Assembly: GCA_001604185.1 (NCBI GenBank) | Contig: LVAV01000113.1 | Span: forward strand, 1-64,000 | Length of the DNA stretch: 64,000 nucleotides | DNA from: Clostridiales bacterium Firm_16 | GTDB taxonomy: Bacteria; Bacillota; Clostridia; Saccharofermentanales; Saccharofermentanaceae | Direction of reading: 5' to 3' | Notes under the pieces: model-generated | Database searches by the model: none | Told to the model about the DNA's origin: nothing | Seen by the model: only the letters and a program-made list of their open reading frames with translations | Part shown: positions 53,314 through 62,083 of the stretch, in pieces | Layout: each line of letters opens with the position of its first letter | Position numbering within the stretch: position 1 is the stretch's first letter | Translations under genes and position numbers: made by a program

Positions 53314-54648
53314 TTACTTGTAGATGTACATGATGCAGGGATAATCCGTGTTCAGATGGCCCGGATCCGTGATCGACATGGAGAGAGCTTCTTTTCCACT
53401 CGGTGTGGTCTGCATGAAATCAATCGAATACAGGTCGCCGAAGAGATTGATCTCCTTCGACTCCAGATTGCCGTCTTTCAGATGGAAGATCTGGTTAATG
53501 CCGGGATTTTCGCTGTCGATTTTCTGATAGATCGTGCCGAAGAACGGGGTTCCACTTCCATAGGAGGCACGGAAGAGAGGGTCGAGCTCGTGGGCTTTAC
53601 CGGTCTTCAGGTTCACAAGGAATATCTCATCGCTGAAATTGCAGTAGAAGAGATCGCCTTCAGGTGTTATGAAGAAACGGGAAACCTGGTAGTACATATC
53701 CGCTTCCTTGGGATTTGATTCTGTGACCGCTTCCACACCTATGAGCTCTGATGTCGGGATCGAATTCAGGAAGATCTGGGTGATGTCCTGTTCGCCGGTC
53801 TTCGCATAGGACATATCGTAAGTGTCGAGGATCAGGCTGCTGACATCTTTCTCGACATGGACACGGAGAAGGTAGATGGATTTTCCGTCGGAATACAGGG
53901 CTCGGACGGTATCACCTGCATGGTGTTCAGAGAATTTGAATATCATAACTTCCCGAAGTGCTTGCGTTTCCGGATCAAATTCCATGACACGGTCGATCAG
54001 GAGACCATCATCCTGCTGATCGTGTACGAAAGCAAGGACTTTACTTCCTGCCTGACAGAGAGCAACGTAAGGATATCCGTTCTCGGAAAGAACATACTGG
54101 TTGATGCCTCCTTTTTCCAGATCGATCTCCAGCAGAAGAAGCGGATCAGGAATTGTGTCAAAAAGTTCACCCGTCATGGCGAGAGCATAGAACTTCCCGT
54201 TCATCTCGATGTAACTATAGGCTGTCATATAAGATAATCCCGACATTTCACCGATTTTCTTGTCTTCTTTCGTTTCCGTGTCGAAAAGCCGGTACTCGAT
54301 GACCGAATTATCTTCCTCCTTGGGAAGTTTCGTGTAGAGAACACCGTGATCTGTGAGAAAGTTATTTCCGTACATGCTGACTTCAGAAATCTTGTTTCCG
54401 TCTTTATCCACGATCCGCAAAGGGATGTTGTAGTATGTGGGAAGGATGCCTGAATCTTCGGTCTCCGTCGGAGTGGTGGCAGGAACAGAACTTTCGGTAG
54501 TTGCTTCGGTCGTGGTCTCCATAGTAGTGGCAACAGTGGTAGTGGTGGTTGCGGGAATCTTCTTTTCGTTGGCCTTGCTGGTCACGCAACCGGATAAAAG
54601 CAGGAGGGCGCTCAGCCCGAGGGTTTCAATGGTGTGTTTCCTTTTCAT
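53314..54648 (-). CDS. Lipoprotein with Thr-rich spacer, possible beta-propeller
   Basis: 444 residues. Lipobox LLSGC near residue 21, then a spacer of Thr, Glu and Ala (ATTTTTVATTMETTTEATTE). The remainder shows repeated strand pairs (EYRLFDTETKEDKKIGEMSG, FYALAMTGELFDT, VMEFDPETQALREVMIF) that suggest a propeller, not assigned to a family. It is the last gene of an operon with an ECF sigma factor and an anti-sigma factor, whose stop overlaps its start by four bases (ATGA). It may be a sensor or target of that signalling unit. Confidence 0.82.
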   Translation of the reverse strand: MKRKHTIETLGLSALLLLSGCVTSKANEKKIPATTTTTVATTMETTTEATTESSVPATTPTETEDSGILPTYYNIPLRIVDKDGNKISEVSMYGNNFLTDHGVLYTKLPKEEDNSVIEYRLFDTETKEDKKIGEMSGLSYMTAYSYIEMNGKFYALAMTGELFDTIPDPLLLLEIDLEKGGINQYVLSENGYPYVALCQAGSKVLAFVHDQQDDGLLIDRVMEFDPETQALREVMIFKFSEHHAGDTVRALYSDGKSIYLLRVHVEKDVSSLILDTYDMSYAKTGEQDITQIFLNSIPTSELIGVEAVTESNPKEADMYYQVSRFFITPEGDLFYCNFSDEIFLVNLKTGKAHELDPLFRASYGSGTPFFGTIYQKIDSENPGINQIFHLKDGNLESKEINLFGDLYSIDFMQTTPSGKEALSMSITDPGHLNTDYPCIMYIYK

Positions 54649-55445
54649 TTTCTTATCTCCTTGTAGATGTCTTTGACATCATCTACAGTAGCCTCGTCCG
54701 AGGTGAAAAGACAGTAAGACAGAGAACCGTCAGACCATGTGATGGCCTTCTCCATGTCCTTGCCCTGCCAGAGTGTGGCACCGGCAAGATCCGTTGCGGG
54801 ACTTTCTTCGCAAACCGAAAGGATATTCCCGAATGCTGAGAGGTCACCCTTGCAGGCATAGAGGTAGTACATGTTGACGTTCCGGGTAAAGCGTACACCG
54901 GCAATGTAGTTCTGGTCATAAAAGTACAGGACTTCGGTTGCGGATGCGGGGGCGATCAATCGGATCCCCACTGCTTTCTCCAATTCGTCAGTGGAAGAAA
55001 ACGTTTTATTGTAAAGTACTTGTCCTCCCGCTGTGCGGGTACCTGTCTGCGTCGGTTCTGTCTGCGTCGATTCCGTCGGCTGCGGCTTTGTCCGTCTTCG
55101 GATCACGGTTGCGTAAAGTGTCACGCTTCCGATCAGAAGCAGGAAACAGGCGGCCAGGACCAGAAGTCTGGAACGGATCTCATATCTTGGTAGATTGGGT
55201 TTGGTATTTGTTCTTTCCAGGCTCGGATGAGCTACAGTAGTGATGTGCGATGGCTCGTGAGCCGAAGCGGCTTCTACAGGGAGTTCACTACCAGACTTGG
55301 GTGTTTCCGAAGTCGTGGGCGCAAGGTCACTTTCCTGCTGTGCTGCTTTGGCACGGATACGGGCCAGCATTCTGTCATGGGCATCCGGAGCAGGCGAAAT
55401 CGTATGGATCGCATCACGAATTTTGTTTTCAGATGGGTTTACCAT
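54645..55445 (-). CDS. Membrane-bound anti-sigma factor
   Basis: 266 residues. A cytoplasmic N-terminal part (about 1-95) has an anti-sigma-like start (NKIRDAIHTISPAPDAHDRMLARIR). One membrane helix (about 96-115, LLVLAACFLLLIGSVTLYA) follows, then an extracellular domain with a Thr/Glu/Pro spacer and a DUF4367-like fold (KTFSSTDELEKAVGIRLIAP, WSDGSLSYCLFTS). No zinc-binding HxxxCxxC motif of ZAS proteins is visible, so it belongs to another class. It overlaps the sigma gene by seven bases and the lipoprotein gene by four. Confidence 0.85.
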   Translation of the reverse strand: MVNPSENKIRDAIHTISPAPDAHDRMLARIRAKAAQQESDLAPTTSETPKSGSELPVEAASAHEPSHITTVAHPSLERTNTKPNLPRYEIRSRLLVLAACFLLLIGSVTLYATVIRRRTKPQPTESTQTEPTQTGTRTAGGQVLYNKTFSSTDELEKAVGIRLIAPASATEVLYFYDQNYIAGVRFTRNVNMYYLYACKGDLSAFGNILSVCEESPATDLAGATLWQGKDMEKAITWSDGSLSYCLFTSDEATVDDVKDIYKEIRK

Positions 55446-55939
55446 AGAAGGCCTCCTAACTTTTTCTTCAGTTTTTTTCTCGCATCGCTGAGCTGATTGC
55501 GAACCGTAGAAGCCGGTCTGGCAAGTAATTCAGCGATCTCGTCCGTCTGATACCCGTCGAAGTAGAACAGTAGAACGACATCCTTCAGATTCGTCGGAAG
55601 ATCCATTACGGCTTCCAACACCTCACTGAGATCTTCTTTCTCCACCGCTGCGATTTCGGGCAATGAATCATCATCGATCGAGTGGATATCCCGGTGGGCC
55701 GAACTTTTCAGCCTGTCCTTACAAAGATTGATCGTTGCGACGGTCAGCCATTTCCTCTCGTGGGTCTCATCTTGAAACACGATGTTCCTGGTCAGGACCT
55801 TAACAAAGATATCTTCGGTACAATCTTCCGCCTCCTCAACGTTCCGCATATAGGTGAAACTAAGACGGTAGACGTATTTCCAGTGTCGTTCGTAAAATGC
55901 CTCGAAATCCGCATCTGTACACAATGCAGTTTCCGTCAT
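55439..55939 (-). CDS. ECF-family RNA polymerase sigma factor
   Basis: 166 residues. Region 2 (FEAFYERHWKYVYRLSFTYM, AEDCTEDIFVKVLTR) and region 4 (VVLLFYFDGYQTDEIAELLA, STVRNQLSDARKKL) are present with no other domain. AAGGAGG precedes the ATG. The operon order sigma, anti-sigma, lipoprotein is the normal layout for envelope-signal response. The likely targets include its own promoter, but I could not see a distinct ECF promoter motif in the 220-bp divergent spacer. Confidence 0.95.
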   Translation of the reverse strand: MTETALCTDADFEAFYERHWKYVYRLSFTYMRNVEEAEDCTEDIFVKVLTRNIVFQDETHERKWLTVATINLCKDRLKSSAHRDIHSIDDDSLPEIAAVEKEDLSEVLEAVMDLPTNLKDVVLLFYFDGYQTDEIAELLARPASTVRNQLSDARKKLKKKLGGLLW

Positions 55940-56163
55940 GTTCTGTCCTCCTTACACTTATATAACGATTGAGGATCCCGGATTGTCGGAAGAAAATGAA
56001 AAAAGATCCGTGAATATTATCGCATATCTTCCGGGAGAGGGTGAAGACACCTCATGAAGCGGACGCGCAAATGCAGAGAAATAAGGCATCCTGGGGCAAG
56101 TTCTTTTGAAGCAAAAGGATATGGTATATAATGTGCGTGTATTTGTATTGGTGGGAGGCAGAC

Positions 56164-57519
56164 ATGATCGTACTGGATATTCTGTTTATTGTTCTTCATG
56201 CACTGGTGACGGTGCTGCTGGCATGTTATTACATGCTCTCGCTTCCGTCGTGGCTGATCTATCTGCTGATCCCGTGGTTCATCGGATTCAATATCATTCC
56301 TTTGTCTCCGCTTAAGTGGAAACGGCTGCACTCGGATAAACTTCGGAATATCGCCAGTGGCACGATGCTTCTGAAGATCTTCCTGTGCTCGGTGACGGCC
56401 TGCATTGTTTTCGGCATTATGGGGCTGCTCGGCAAACTCACCGAGTATGGTGTCCCGGGTTTCGGAGATGAGAAGATGGACTGGGTCCTCACCATTATCG
56501 TGATCATCCTTGTAGAGAATATTGTTTTCTGGAACGGCATCGTCCGTGTGTATATTTCCTCTACCCAGCTGGGTGCCAGATTCCGTCTTCTGGGCGCGAT
56601 CTGCGGCATGATCCCCATCGTGCATCTGGTGGTGCTGGGCATCATTATCTACATCTGTGACAAAGAAGTGCGGGTGGAGAATGAGAAGGTCCTGCTGAAT
56701 GAGTCGAGAAAAGACCAGCAGATCTGTGCGTGCAAATATCCGATCCTGATGGTGCACGGTGTTTTCTTCCGTGATTTCCGTTATATGAATTACTGGGGCC
56801 GTATTCCGGAGCAGCTGGAAATGAACGGAGCCCGGGTCTTCTACGGTAACCAGCAGTCCGCCGCTTCCGTGCTGAACTGCGGAAGAGAACTGGCACAGCG
56901 GATCAAGGAAGTCTGCGAGCAGACCGGCAGTGAGAAGGTCAACATCATTGCCCACTCCAAGGGTGGTCTGGATACCCGTATGGCGATTGCCAAGTTCGGT
57001 GCCGGTCCGTATGTGGCCAGTGTGACGACGATCAATACACCTCACCGCGGATGTGAATTCGCCGATTATCTTCTCAGTAAGATCGGGGAAGGCCATCAGG
57101 TCCGCGTGGCGGGCATGTACGAAGCCGCCCTTCGGAAACTGGGTGATCCTACACCGAATTTTCTGGCGGCGGTAAATGACCTGACATCGACGACCTGTGC
57201 GAAGCTCAACGAAGAGATGCCGGATCCGGAAGGCATATACTGCCAGAGCGTGGGTTCGAAACTGAACCATGCGGTGTCCGGACGATTCCCGCTGAATTTC
57301 TCCACCTTGCTGGTCCACCATTTTGACGGACCGAACGACGGTCTGGTGGGTGCCAAATCATTCTGCTGGGGACAGGATTACCAGTTTCTGACCATGAAGG
57401 GACTGCGGGGTATCTCCCATGGCGACATGATCGACCTGAACCGGGAGAACATCGACGGATTCGATGTGCGGGAATTCTTCGTACAGCTTGTAAGTGATCT
57501 AAAAAAGAAGGGCTTCTGA
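56164..57519 (+). CDS. Membrane-anchored lipase (alpha/beta hydrolase)
   Basis: 451 residues. Four or five hydrophobic helices fill residues 1-165. The remaining soluble domain is a triacylglycerol-lipase-like hydrolase: ILMVHGVFFRD (oxyanion region), YYGRIPEQLE-like segment, IIAHSKGGLDTR with the nucleophile Ser at about 265, and TINTPHRGCEFADYL. The Asp is probable in FDGPNDGLVG and the His in GISHGDMID. The soluble part most likely faces the cytoplasm, but topology is uncertain. GGGAGG sets the start at 56164; a TATAAT at 56127-56132 is the probable -10. Single gene with its own terminator. Confidence 0.88.
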   Translation: MIVLDILFIVLHALVTVLLACYYMLSLPSWLIYLLIPWFIGFNIIPLSPLKWKRLHSDKLRNIASGTMLLKIFLCSVTACIVFGIMGLLGKLTEYGVPGFGDEKMDWVLTIIVIILVENIVFWNGIVRVYISSTQLGARFRLLGAICGMIPIVHLVVLGIIIYICDKEVRVENEKVLLNESRKDQQICACKYPILMVHGVFFRDFRYMNYWGRIPEQLEMNGARVFYGNQQSAASVLNCGRELAQRIKEVCEQTGSEKVNIIAHSKGGLDTRMAIAKFGAGPYVASVTTINTPHRGCEFADYLLSKIGEGHQVRVAGMYEAALRKLGDPTPNFLAAVNDLTSTTCAKLNEEMPDPEGIYCQSVGSKLNHAVSGRFPLNFSTLLVHHFDGPNDGLVGAKSFCWGQDYQFLTMKGLRGISHGDMIDLNRENIDGFDVREFFVQLVSDLKKKGF

Positions 57520-57530
57520 ATGGAAAAAAG

Positions 57531-57563
57531 AAGAGGATGCATCAAATCGTGATGCATCCTCTT
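57531..57563. terminator. Bidirectional intrinsic terminator
   Basis: AAGAGGATGCATCA and TGATGCATCCTCTT form a perfect 14-bp stem around AATCG. The lipase transcript meets only CTTTG, but on the minus strand the flank reads TTCTTTTTTCC, so it is strong for the downstream secreted-protein gene. Confidence 0.9.
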
Positions 57564-57629
57564 TGTGTACAGGAGTATCCTGAAACCTACCAATAGTGCT
57601 AATTACATTATGATTTCATCCAAGCGGAT

Positions 57630-59249
57630 TTAATCGCTGACAACTCCGAAGCCGCTACCTGCCCAGCAGTGACTGTAATTCATTTTTCCATTCTCATAAT
57701 TGTATGACAATAGACGCCTGCGGTTTACTGTCATCTCGTTCTTACAAGTAAAGTAACTGTACACAACAAATGAGTAATTTATCGAAATGCCTCTGTTTCG
57801 GTCGGGGGTTTTGATAATAGAAAAACATTCAGGAATATAGTTTGTTGTTGGCCATGTAACATTTGCTCCAAACATTACTATATCATCAGCTTTACCTAGA
57901 AATTGTTTGTCTTTTAGTGTTAATTGTAAACCTCTGCAGATGTTCGCATCCTCATTCCAATTTGTGCTATATAAGTTGGATGTTGCAGTACTAATTTCTG
58001 TTGGCACTAAATAATTTCTGACACTAGTTATAACATTCCAACCACTTTTCACATCCTTTTCCGCGAAAGTCTTATATATACCAACTACTACTTCTTTTAA
58101 GGGAAAATCTTTATTTTGTAGAATTGCTTTAAAGTTGTCTGTTCTTGTGATTAAGTCAGGAGTAAATGAGTCAATTTCAGACTTGATCAATGGCGAGGAC
58201 CCATAAGTTCGCAACTCCAAATCATTACCTGCAGATTCAAGAATTTTGACTCCGGAAGAATATGTTATAGCATTATCATTGGGATGACCTACAACCGAAA
58301 TCGGTAAGCTCCAAACAATGAAATCTGTTTTCTTAAAAGAGCATTCAATATATGTGTGAATATAGTAGCCGCATCCGTGGGCATTGTATTCTTCTTTATA
58401 CACGCCTGGAACAGTAAACATACTTTTTGTCATACCATATTTCGAATATTCATCATGCCATTGAGAACTTGTTGACATTTCCCAGTGTGCGTAAAGAGTA
58501 TGTGGAGTTGTTTTATTCACTGTAGATGAACTTGTAACCTGCTGCCCATTTACTTTTTCAGTAAACCAACCAACAAATGTATATTCAGGTGAATCAGCGG
58601 GGTTATCGGGGAATTGGTATTTTGCTCCAACAGTTTGCGTAGTATAGACCACACCATTACAAAGTCCATATGTGTTTACACCATTAGTATCAAGAGTAAC
58701 TTGCACAGTACGTGGAGTAACTTTCCCTGTATTTCCAGAAGAACCGGAATTTGCAGGAGTAACTTTTCCTGTATTTCCAGAAGAACCAGAATTTGCTGGA
58801 GTGGTTTTTGCTGTGTTTCCAGACGAGCTAGACGGTGCGGGTGTAACATTTCCAGTATTCCCGGCAGAAATTAAAGATACCGCATTCCTTCCTTCCTTTT
58901 TTCCGTACTGAATATAATGCTTATAATATTTCGGCAAACTGCTGCCAAATGCATTTTGAAGATCAATATAGTTCGCTCTGTAAACATTTACATTGAAGTT
59001 TGGACTTGCCTGGCGCCCCTCTTTCATTCCGTAAGTTACAAAGTGCTTTAATGCGCCAGCCTTGTTATTACCATATACTTTCTTCAAGTCAGCATGTCCC
59101 ATATAAAAGTTGTAATCATAAACAAGGGCATAATCTACCCCATTATATGTAGTTTCTGACGATGCATCTACCGAAACTACAGGAAAAACTGTTAACATCA
59201 ATACAAGTGTTAACAACATTGCTAATGCTTTGTGTAATTCTCTTTTCAT
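57630..59249 (-). CDS. Secreted repeat protein with InlB-type and surface-motif modules
   Basis: 539 residues. A signal peptide ends near SVDASS. Two 40-residue repeats of a common clostridial surface motif follow (DLKKVYGNNKAGALKHFVTYGMKEGR and the matching second copy to KEGRNA). A flexible spacer has 14-residue repeats SGSSGNTGKVTPAN, then a Listeria-Bacteroides (InlB B-like) repeat (FVGWFTEKVNGQQV, HTLYAHWE). The last 270 residues are unassigned. No LPXTG or S-layer domain is visible. The gene and its flanks are much more AT-rich than the rest of the window and use A/T-ending codons, which suggests recent acquisition. AGGAG precedes the ATG. Confidence 0.85.
   Translation of the reverse strand: MKRELHKALAMLLTLVLMLTVFPVVSVDASSETTYNGVDYALVYDYNFYMGHADLKKVYGNNKAGALKHFVTYGMKEGRQASPNFNVNVYRANYIDLQNAFGSSLPKYYKHYIQYGKKEGRNAVSLISAGNTGNVTPAPSSSSGNTAKTTPANSGSSGNTGKVTPANSGSSGNTGKVTPRTVQVTLDTNGVNTYGLCNGVVYTTQTVGAKYQFPDNPADSPEYTFVGWFTEKVNGQQVTSSSTVNKTTPHTLYAHWEMSTSSQWHDEYSKYGMTKSMFTVPGVYKEEYNAHGCGYYIHTYIECSFKKTDFIVWSLPISVVGHPNDNAITYSSGVKILESAGNDLELRTYGSSPLIKSEIDSFTPDLITRTDNFKAILQNKDFPLKEVVVGIYKTFAEKDVKSGWNVITSVRNYLVPTEISTATSNLYSTNWNEDANICRGLQLTLKDKQFLGKADDIVMFGANVTWPTTNYIPECFSIIKTPDRNRGISINYSFVVYSYFTCKNEMTVNRRRLLSYNYENGKMNYSHCWAGSGFGVVSD
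58714..58869 (-). repeat. 42-bp in-frame tandem repeat in the secreted protein gene
   Basis: Units start at 58714, 58756, 58798 and 58840 (the last is partial), 42 bp apart. They encode the 14-residue Gly/Ser/Thr spacer. The first two copies are nearly identical, so slippage could change spacer length. Confidence 0.85.
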
Positions 59250-59725
59250 TTTTTTCTCCTATTCATAAATCATTGGTTATGTTTTTTGATAGAGATCAAC
59301 CATACTATGACCTCTTACCTTTGGATTTCTGAGTTGGAGACAAATATGTCTTACCCACCATGTCCACGATACCTCCTTTCTTCAGTACAACCAATTTTGT
59401 CAGCGTGCATCTCTGACTAAGTTGAATTGCATTTTCGGTACTTGAGTGAAGAAAGAATATGTAGTCATGATCAGGATTAACTGATAAAACAAAAAAGAGG
59501 ATAATACCACGTTTTCAGTCGATTACACACTCGACCTCCACAAAAGAATTATTCCCCCGTATTGTTAAGTATAACATTACCATGCATCATATTTCAAAAA
59601 ACAGATATGATTATAAAGACAGGGACTGCCGTTTTGTGATACAAATCACTATGAGGCAGTCCCTGTAAATTCACATCGGCTTGGAAGTGGTGATGTGGAG
59701 GGGTATGCAGTTGTGATGCGTCCGA
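59250..59725. other. AT-rich spacer with long hairpin
   Basis: No gene is seen. ACAGGGACTGCC (59619-59630) and GGCAGTCCCTGT (59655-59666) are perfect 12-bp arms enclosing a smaller hairpin (GTGAT/ATCAC). It lies 60 bp past the stop of the minus-strand lipoprotein gene and is probably its terminator, with TCTTTAT following on that strand. The rest of the spacer, toward 59250, should hold the promoter of the secreted-protein gene, but no clear -35/-10 pair stands out. Confidence 0.55.
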
Positions 59726-61399
59726 TCAGCCGGCGAAGGTCATGCCCATGAGGAGTTCTCTATCCTCTTTGCCGGCGATTGTTACAGGATAATTGCTGTC
59801 ATCGTAAGGAACGCGGATGGTTTCTCCGGAACCCTGCTCGGTCATGACAGTGATGTCGATCATATGCTTCGAATCGTCATATGTCTTCAGAAGAACGGCT
59901 GATCCGGAGGGGATAGTAAACTCCTTGCCCTCGCTGCCGTCTTCGTTCACGAGTTTTCCGGTAATATCCTGCTTGGTCAGAAGTGCGTGGCTGATACGCT
60001 GCTTGGTATTGTTCATCTCTGTGATCTGGCCATTGGTACCGATCATAGAATTCGTGGCGATGTAATAGCAGGTGCTGGCGATGTCGGTACGAGCGTGCAT
60101 GACGATCGCTCTCGGATCATAGCACTGATTGATAAATCCGCCGCGGCTTGAACCCTTCTCAAGTGTGCCGTCATCGTTGATCTTGAACATCGTCTGGACA
60201 GAATCGTCATCTTCTACTGTTGTGGTGATGCACAGATAGAAACCCTTATCGGTCTTGATCAGATAGGCGTTATCGTAGAAGCCGTAGAAGCTTTCTCCCA
60301 GGTCGGATTTCAGGACGTTCTCCTTGCCGTTCACATTGATGGTCAGCTTTTCAAATTCGTTGTATTCACCTTCTGTGCTCTCGATGGTGATCTTGTCTGT
60401 TTTGCCGTCACCATCGATATCCCAGTCGATCACATCCTGGACATCGGTTTCGATGCAGTAGTATACCGGTGTCGATCCGAACATATCCATATTGAACCAT
60501 GCGGGATTATGGATCGCGGAGACCTTGACGGCATGGTAATCATCCTGAATGTAGATACCGTCATAACTCAGTGCGAAAGAAGCACTGCCGTTTCTGATCT
60601 TGTCCACGATCCCCTCGCTGACCTTCCAGGTGATGCGCTCATTCTTCTTCATGGCTTCCTTAACATAGTCCGCAAGTGCGTCCTTGTCCAAGACCACATC
60701 CTCGAACTTGATCGGTTCACCGGTCTTCGAGTTGAAGTTGGCATAATTGGTGGTCGTACTGTTGCCGGAGCGGACCAGAAAACTGCAGAACTGATCGTCG
60801 GCTCGTGTGATGCGGGTCTCCGGATAGTAACTGGAAGGATTCGGTTCTTTACCGTCCTTAGCGGTGGCTAGCATCTTGTTCAGTTCCTGCTGGTACTCTT
60901 TGTCGACTTTGCTGATGTATTCATCGAAGAAGGTTTTGACATTCTCGTTAAGCTTCTTGTTCGAAGAATCGTTGAGAGAGAAGTAAAGGATATCTTCATC
61001 AACGAAAAATGCTTCCGGGTAATCTGTTTTGGCCGTGTTCTTAACACTGTAACCGAGTGCCTTGCGCTCGGATGTGATGACGAGATTAGTCAGTGACGCG
61101 TCATACTTTACGTCTGTAGAAGGAGCCTTGGTCTCGGAAGAAGCGGTGCTCTCTTCCGAAGATGTGCCCTCTGTCGTGGTTTCTTCTGTGGCAGAAGTGG
61201 CGGACTCGGTGGTCGTTGTTTCTTCTTTGCTTTCTGAAGTCGTTGTTGTCGCTTCAGTGCTCTCTGTTGTAGTTTCTACCGTTGTTTCTGTTGTGGTCTT
61301 GCTGCTTGCCCTGGTCGTTGTGGACTCAGAAGTCTTGGCGCAGGCGGCGGCAGTCATGATCATGGAACAAACTAAGATCGATGCGATTTTCTTCTTCAT
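59726..61399 (-). CDS. Thr/Glu-rich-spacer lipoprotein with RsiV/DUF3298-like domain
   Basis: 557 residues. The signal peptide ends TAAAC. An exceptionally long spacer of Thr, Glu and Ser covers about 22-95 (ETTVETTTESTEATTTTSES type). The following domain (about 100-330) has ITRADDQFCSFLV, FNSKTGEPIKFEDVVLD and FALSYDGIYI, the order of DUF3298/RsiV-type domains. Then WDIDGDGKTDKITI is an FG-GAP or calcium-binding-like element. GGAGG precedes the ATG at 61399. RsiV domains bind lysozyme in other Firmicutes; a similar role here would be a guess. Confidence 0.82.
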   Translation of the reverse strand: MKKKIASILVCSMIMTAAACAKTSESTTTRASSKTTTETTVETTTESTEATTTTSESKEETTTTESATSATEETTTEGTSSEESTASSETKAPSTDVKYDASLTNLVITSERKALGYSVKNTAKTDYPEAFFVDEDILYFSLNDSSNKKLNENVKTFFDEYISKVDKEYQQELNKMLATAKDGKEPNPSSYYPETRITRADDQFCSFLVRSGNSTTTNYANFNSKTGEPIKFEDVVLDKDALADYVKEAMKKNERITWKVSEGIVDKIRNGSASFALSYDGIYIQDDYHAVKVSAIHNPAWFNMDMFGSTPVYYCIETDVQDVIDWDIDGDGKTDKITIESTEGEYNEFEKLTINVNGKENVLKSDLGESFYGFYDNAYLIKTDKGFYLCITTTVEDDDSVQTMFKINDDGTLEKGSSRGGFINQCYDPRAIVMHARTDIASTCYYIATNSMIGTNGQITEMNNTKQRISHALLTKQDITGKLVNEDGSEGKEFTIPSGSAVLLKTYDDSKHMIDITVMTEQGSGETIRVPYDDSNYPVTIAGKEDRELLMGMTFAG

Positions 61400-61590
61400 A
61401 AATAACCTCCATACAAGTTGAGTGGCCGGCGCATTTCTTGCGCACGTTTATTTGACTCTCAAACCTTATGTCTGGATTGTAGCATCGAACTTATGGAGAG
61501 AAATTACTGGGATGTCATTTAGATACCGGATTATCTGACACTTCTGTCACATAGAAACATAAATTGAAGAAAGTATAGACCTGAGCAGTA

Positions 61591-62061
61591 TTATCGCTTG
61601 TTTAATGCGGCAAAAGCTCTTCGGATGAGTGGTTCATTCATCGGGTCGAGGTCCTGGGGAAGATTATCTTCGGAGAAGAACTCCTGTTCGATGACTTCAT
61701 CTTCCTGGATCTTCATCTCGCCGTGATATTTCCTGCAGAAGAATACGGCGCCGGCCACGTAGATCTCATCGCCGTTAGGGTAGATGTAGTGTGTATCTTT
61801 TCCCGATTCGAGGCAGAAGAATTCTATCTCGTCGCAGATGAGGCCGGATTCTTCCTGTGCCTCGCGGATCGCGGCTTCTTCGAAGCTTTCTCCCAATTCC
61901 AGGGAGCCGCCCGGCCAGCCCCAGAAACCGTTATCTGCACGCTTCTGCAGCAGGATCTCATTCTTATCGTTAACAAAGAGGATTCCGGCGCCCGCCATGA
62001 TCAGCGGACGGTGACAACGCTCCTGTCCAAGTTCTTTTCGTAAATCTAAAAAATAGCCCAT
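61591..62061 (-). CDS. Nudix hydrolase
   Basis: 156 residues. The Nudix box is complete: GGSLELGESFEEAAIREAQE with EESGL directly following, including REAQEE. It hydrolyses a nucleoside diphosphate linked to some group; the short length and AGILFVNDKNEILLQKRADN start suit an ADP-ribose or nucleotide housekeeping type. AAAGGAG precedes the ATG. It follows the MerR-methyltransferase gene after 22 bp on the same strand, so the two are probably one operon. Confidence 0.93.
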   Translation of the reverse strand: MGYFLDLRKELGQERCHRPLIMAGAGILFVNDKNEILLQKRADNGFWGWPGGSLELGESFEEAAIREAQEESGLICDEIEFFCLESGKDTHYIYPNGDEIYVAGAVFFCRKYHGEMKIQEDEVIEQEFFSEDNLPQDLDPMNEPLIRRAFAALNKR

Positions 62062-62083
62062 TGTATAAATAGCTCCTTTCGGT

